In this document: positions 62,778 to 64,000 of the stretch, one piece after another
Position numbering within the stretch: the stretch's first letter is position 1
How the letters are laid out: the number at the start of each line of letters is the position of its first letter
From: Ferrimonas gelatinilytica
GTDB taxonomy: Bacteria; Pseudomonadota; Gammaproteobacteria; Enterobacterales; Shewanellaceae
Assembly: GCF_039544205.1 (NCBI RefSeq)
Contig: NZ_BAABLF010000005.1
Span: 372,001-436,000, forward strand
Length of the DNA: 64,000 nt
Reading direction: 5' to 3'
Made by a program: the position numbers and the translations under genes
Notes under the pieces: generated by a model
The model's input: only the letters and a program-made list of their open reading frames with translations
Databases searched by the model: none
Told to the model about the DNA's origin: nothing

Positions 62778-63344
62778 ATGGTTCGGCACTACTACCTGAG
62801 TGACAGTCTCTGGGAGTTAGAGTGGATTGAGCGTCAACTGGAAGGACAGGGGTTCTCTCCGGCGCAGATACACGTGCTCAGTCAGCAGCCCGGTCTGGCT
62901 GCCCGCTTTCGACTTCTCCCCCTGTCCGAGTTCTGGCTTTACGACCTGCCCCATTACCTGACCCGCGGCCTCGCACTTGGGCTGGTTCTTGCTGGCGGGG
63001 TGCTGCTTGGTGTCGCCTATTCCGGTTGGCACGAAGCGGTAGGCAGTTGGCTTCCGTTCACCATGTTGGCACTAATGGTCCTCGGTTTTTGTACCTGGGA
63101 GGGAGGACTGATCGGCTTACAATCTCCCCACCATCACTTTGGCCAGTTCCACCGGGCTATCGACTCGGGACAACACTTGCTGCTCGTGGATGTCGAGGAT
63201 CGACAGGAGAGCACCTTGAACGGCATTATGCGCTCCCATCCGATGATCCGGCCAAGGGGCACTAGCCGGGGCGCCCATCCCGGCTGGGTAAAAATGGAAC
63301 ACTGGTGGTTGCAGAGGCGTCGACCGGTTCAGGCGAAGGATTGA
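62778..63344 (+). CDS. Conserved hypothetical membrane protein
   Basis: This 188-residue protein has two membrane helices in the middle (about 65-115) flanked by soluble parts, the N-terminal one predicted alpha/beta (MVRHYYLSDSLWELEWIERQLEGQG). A GGGGG stretch nine bases upstream favours the ATG at 62778 over 62769. The C-terminal part is polar with HHHFGQFHRAIDSG. No family recognised. It lies between the HAD gene and the oxidase operon. Confidence 0.65.
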   Translation: MVRHYYLSDSLWELEWIERQLEGQGFSPAQIHVLSQQPGLAARFRLLPLSEFWLYDLPHYLTRGLALGLVLAGGVLLGVAYSGWHEAVGSWLPFTMLALMVLGFCTWEGGLIGLQSPHHHFGQFHRAIDSGQHLLLVDVEDRQESTLNGIMRSHPMIRPRGTSRGAHPGWVKMEHWWLQRRRPVQAKD

Positions 63345-63470
63345 ACTGTGCACTGGCGCTGAGAAAGCACCATTCGAGCCCGGAATTCTATCACTCGGGG
63401 CTATCTGCCTCCGACTTTAGAAGGTCCCGTCACACACTTCCTCCCAGGATCCGCGTGTCGCCAGAGAAGG

Positions 63471-63797
63471 CTAACCTCCACCGAAAGCAAAATTCGCTAA
63501 CCGGTTCAGATGGGTATAGTTGCCCTCCAGGGCCATCATCAAGACCAGCACCAAAATCATCAGTGGCGGCAATAACATCGAATAAATCAGCGCCATCCGC
63601 TCCCACATCATGTGCATAAAGACCGCCACGATCAGCCCCGCCTTGAGCACCATGAAGATCAATATCAGGCTCCAGCGAAGCGCTCCCTGGACCTCAAGGT
63701 AATCCACCATGTAGGACAGGGCACTGAGCAAGAAAAGCAGGCCCCAGATCTTGAAATATAGGGCCAGCGGCGGATGCTGGTGTTGTGTCTGCTCCAT
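63471..63797 (-). CDS. Cytochrome c oxidase subunit IV family protein
   Basis: This 108-residue protein has three membrane helices (LYFKIWGLLFLLSALSYMV, LILIFMVLKAGLIVAVFMHM, and one near the C-terminus) as in bacterial COX4/caa3-type subunit IV. AAGGAGT five bases before the ATG at 63797 supports the start. It lies 10 bases after the subunit III stop. It stabilises a heme-copper terminal oxidase. Confidence 0.88.
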   Translation of the reverse strand: MEQTQHQHPPLALYFKIWGLLFLLSALSYMVDYLEVQGALRWSLILIFMVLKAGLIVAVFMHMMWERMALIYSMLLPPLMILVLVLMMALEGNYTHLNRLANFAFGGG

Positions 63798-63807
63798 GGG
63801 TGACTCC

Positions 63808-64000
63808 TTACCAGAGGTAGAAGAAAGCAAAGATAAAGACCCAAACCAGGTCAACGAAGTGCCAGTACAGCCCGACGGTTTCAACAATACCGTAGTCCCC
63901 ACTGCGGTCATAATCGCCTCGTCGAACCTTGTTGGCGTATATCAATAGCAGCAGAACCCCGACGGTGACATGCATTCCGTGAAAACCGGTGATCATGAAG
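63808..64000 (-). CDS. Cytochrome c oxidase subunit III (partial, C-terminus)
   Basis: Only the last 62 or so residues are in the window; the frame is open at the right edge. FHGMHVTVGVLLLLIY and the ending GLYWHFVDLVWVFIFAFFYLW are the conserved C-terminal signature of oxidase subunit III. The rest of the operon, including subunits I and II, is presumably beyond 64000. Confidence 0.92.
   Translation of the reverse strand, partial: FMITGFHGMHVTVGVLLLLIYANKVRRGDYDRSGDYGIVETVGLYWHFVDLVWVFIFAFFYLW

Noticed and set aside
1..64000. CRISPR arrays, tRNA or rRNA genes, insertion sequences and prophage genes
   Set aside because: No repeat-spacer pattern, RNA gene, transposase, integrase or phage structural gene was recognised in the window.

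Overview
The window is a GC-rich (roughly 60% by eye), gene-dense stretch of bacterial chromosome. It looks gammaproteobacterial and most like the Vibrio/Shewanella/Ferrimonas/Aeromonas side. The reasons are the stand-alone EF-G2, the complete hisGDCBHAF(IE) operon behind a histidine-rich leader peptide, YqhD, an NfsB next to a divergent LysR gene, a DeoD/NupC pair, and translation-type leader control. Genus is a guess (Ferrimonas-like). No rRNA, tRNA, CRISPR array, insertion sequence or phage was seen.

Layout. 1-5.3 kb: 3' part of a secreted metallophosphoesterase, then a three-gene HlyD/ABC exporter operon on the minus strand. 5.7-13.7 kb: SDR oxidoreductase, Lon protease, YgjV-like membrane protein, an unknown protein, a lytic transglycosylase, TruC, RlpA-like lipoprotein and a secreted Vgb-like beta-propeller with a structured leader. 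14-21.2 kb: EF-G2, a rhomboid protease and a 1374-residue formate dehydrogenase that carries its own ferredoxin and GltD-like NAD(P)H module. 21.4-26.3 kb: a lysine riboswitch followed by lysC, dapD, a divergent LysA-like decarboxylase and an AstE-like desuccinylase. 26.4-35 kb: HinT, M61 peptidase, a small protein, a decayed VOC gene, carbonic anhydrase, a membrane diguanylate cyclase, GNAT, PdxH and a DMT transporter. 35-49.7 kb: M13 peptidase, a lysozyme-inhibitor fusion, lipocalin, EEP phosphatase-like protein, cardiolipin synthase, YjdM, PepT-like peptidase, a RelA/SpoT-domain protein, Mpo1-like protein, YqhD, LysR/NfsB, YeaQ-like protein and an outer-membrane barrel. 49.9-51.7 kb: an HU-like protein and an AT-richer ParA plus ribbon-helix-helix pair. 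51.8-59.3 kb: the histidine operon with attenuator. 59.3-64 kb: deoD, a frameshifted nupC, a pyrimidine-nucleotidase-like HAD protein, an unknown membrane protein and the end of a cytochrome c oxidase operon (subunits III and IV) running off the edge.

The most interesting unit is the riboswitch-controlled lysine cluster. Its decarboxylase has CTGLD where true DAP decarboxylases have CESGD, and it is followed directly by a zinc desuccinylase of the AstE type. Together with DapD this could form a succinyl-lysine route that bypasses DapE, DapF and meso-DAP (inference, testable). Also notable are the self-contained formate dehydrogenase, the LprI-MliC double lysozyme inhibitor, the ParA/RHH pair with an inverted repeat upstream, and two damaged genes (a YaeR-like VOC gene and nupC).
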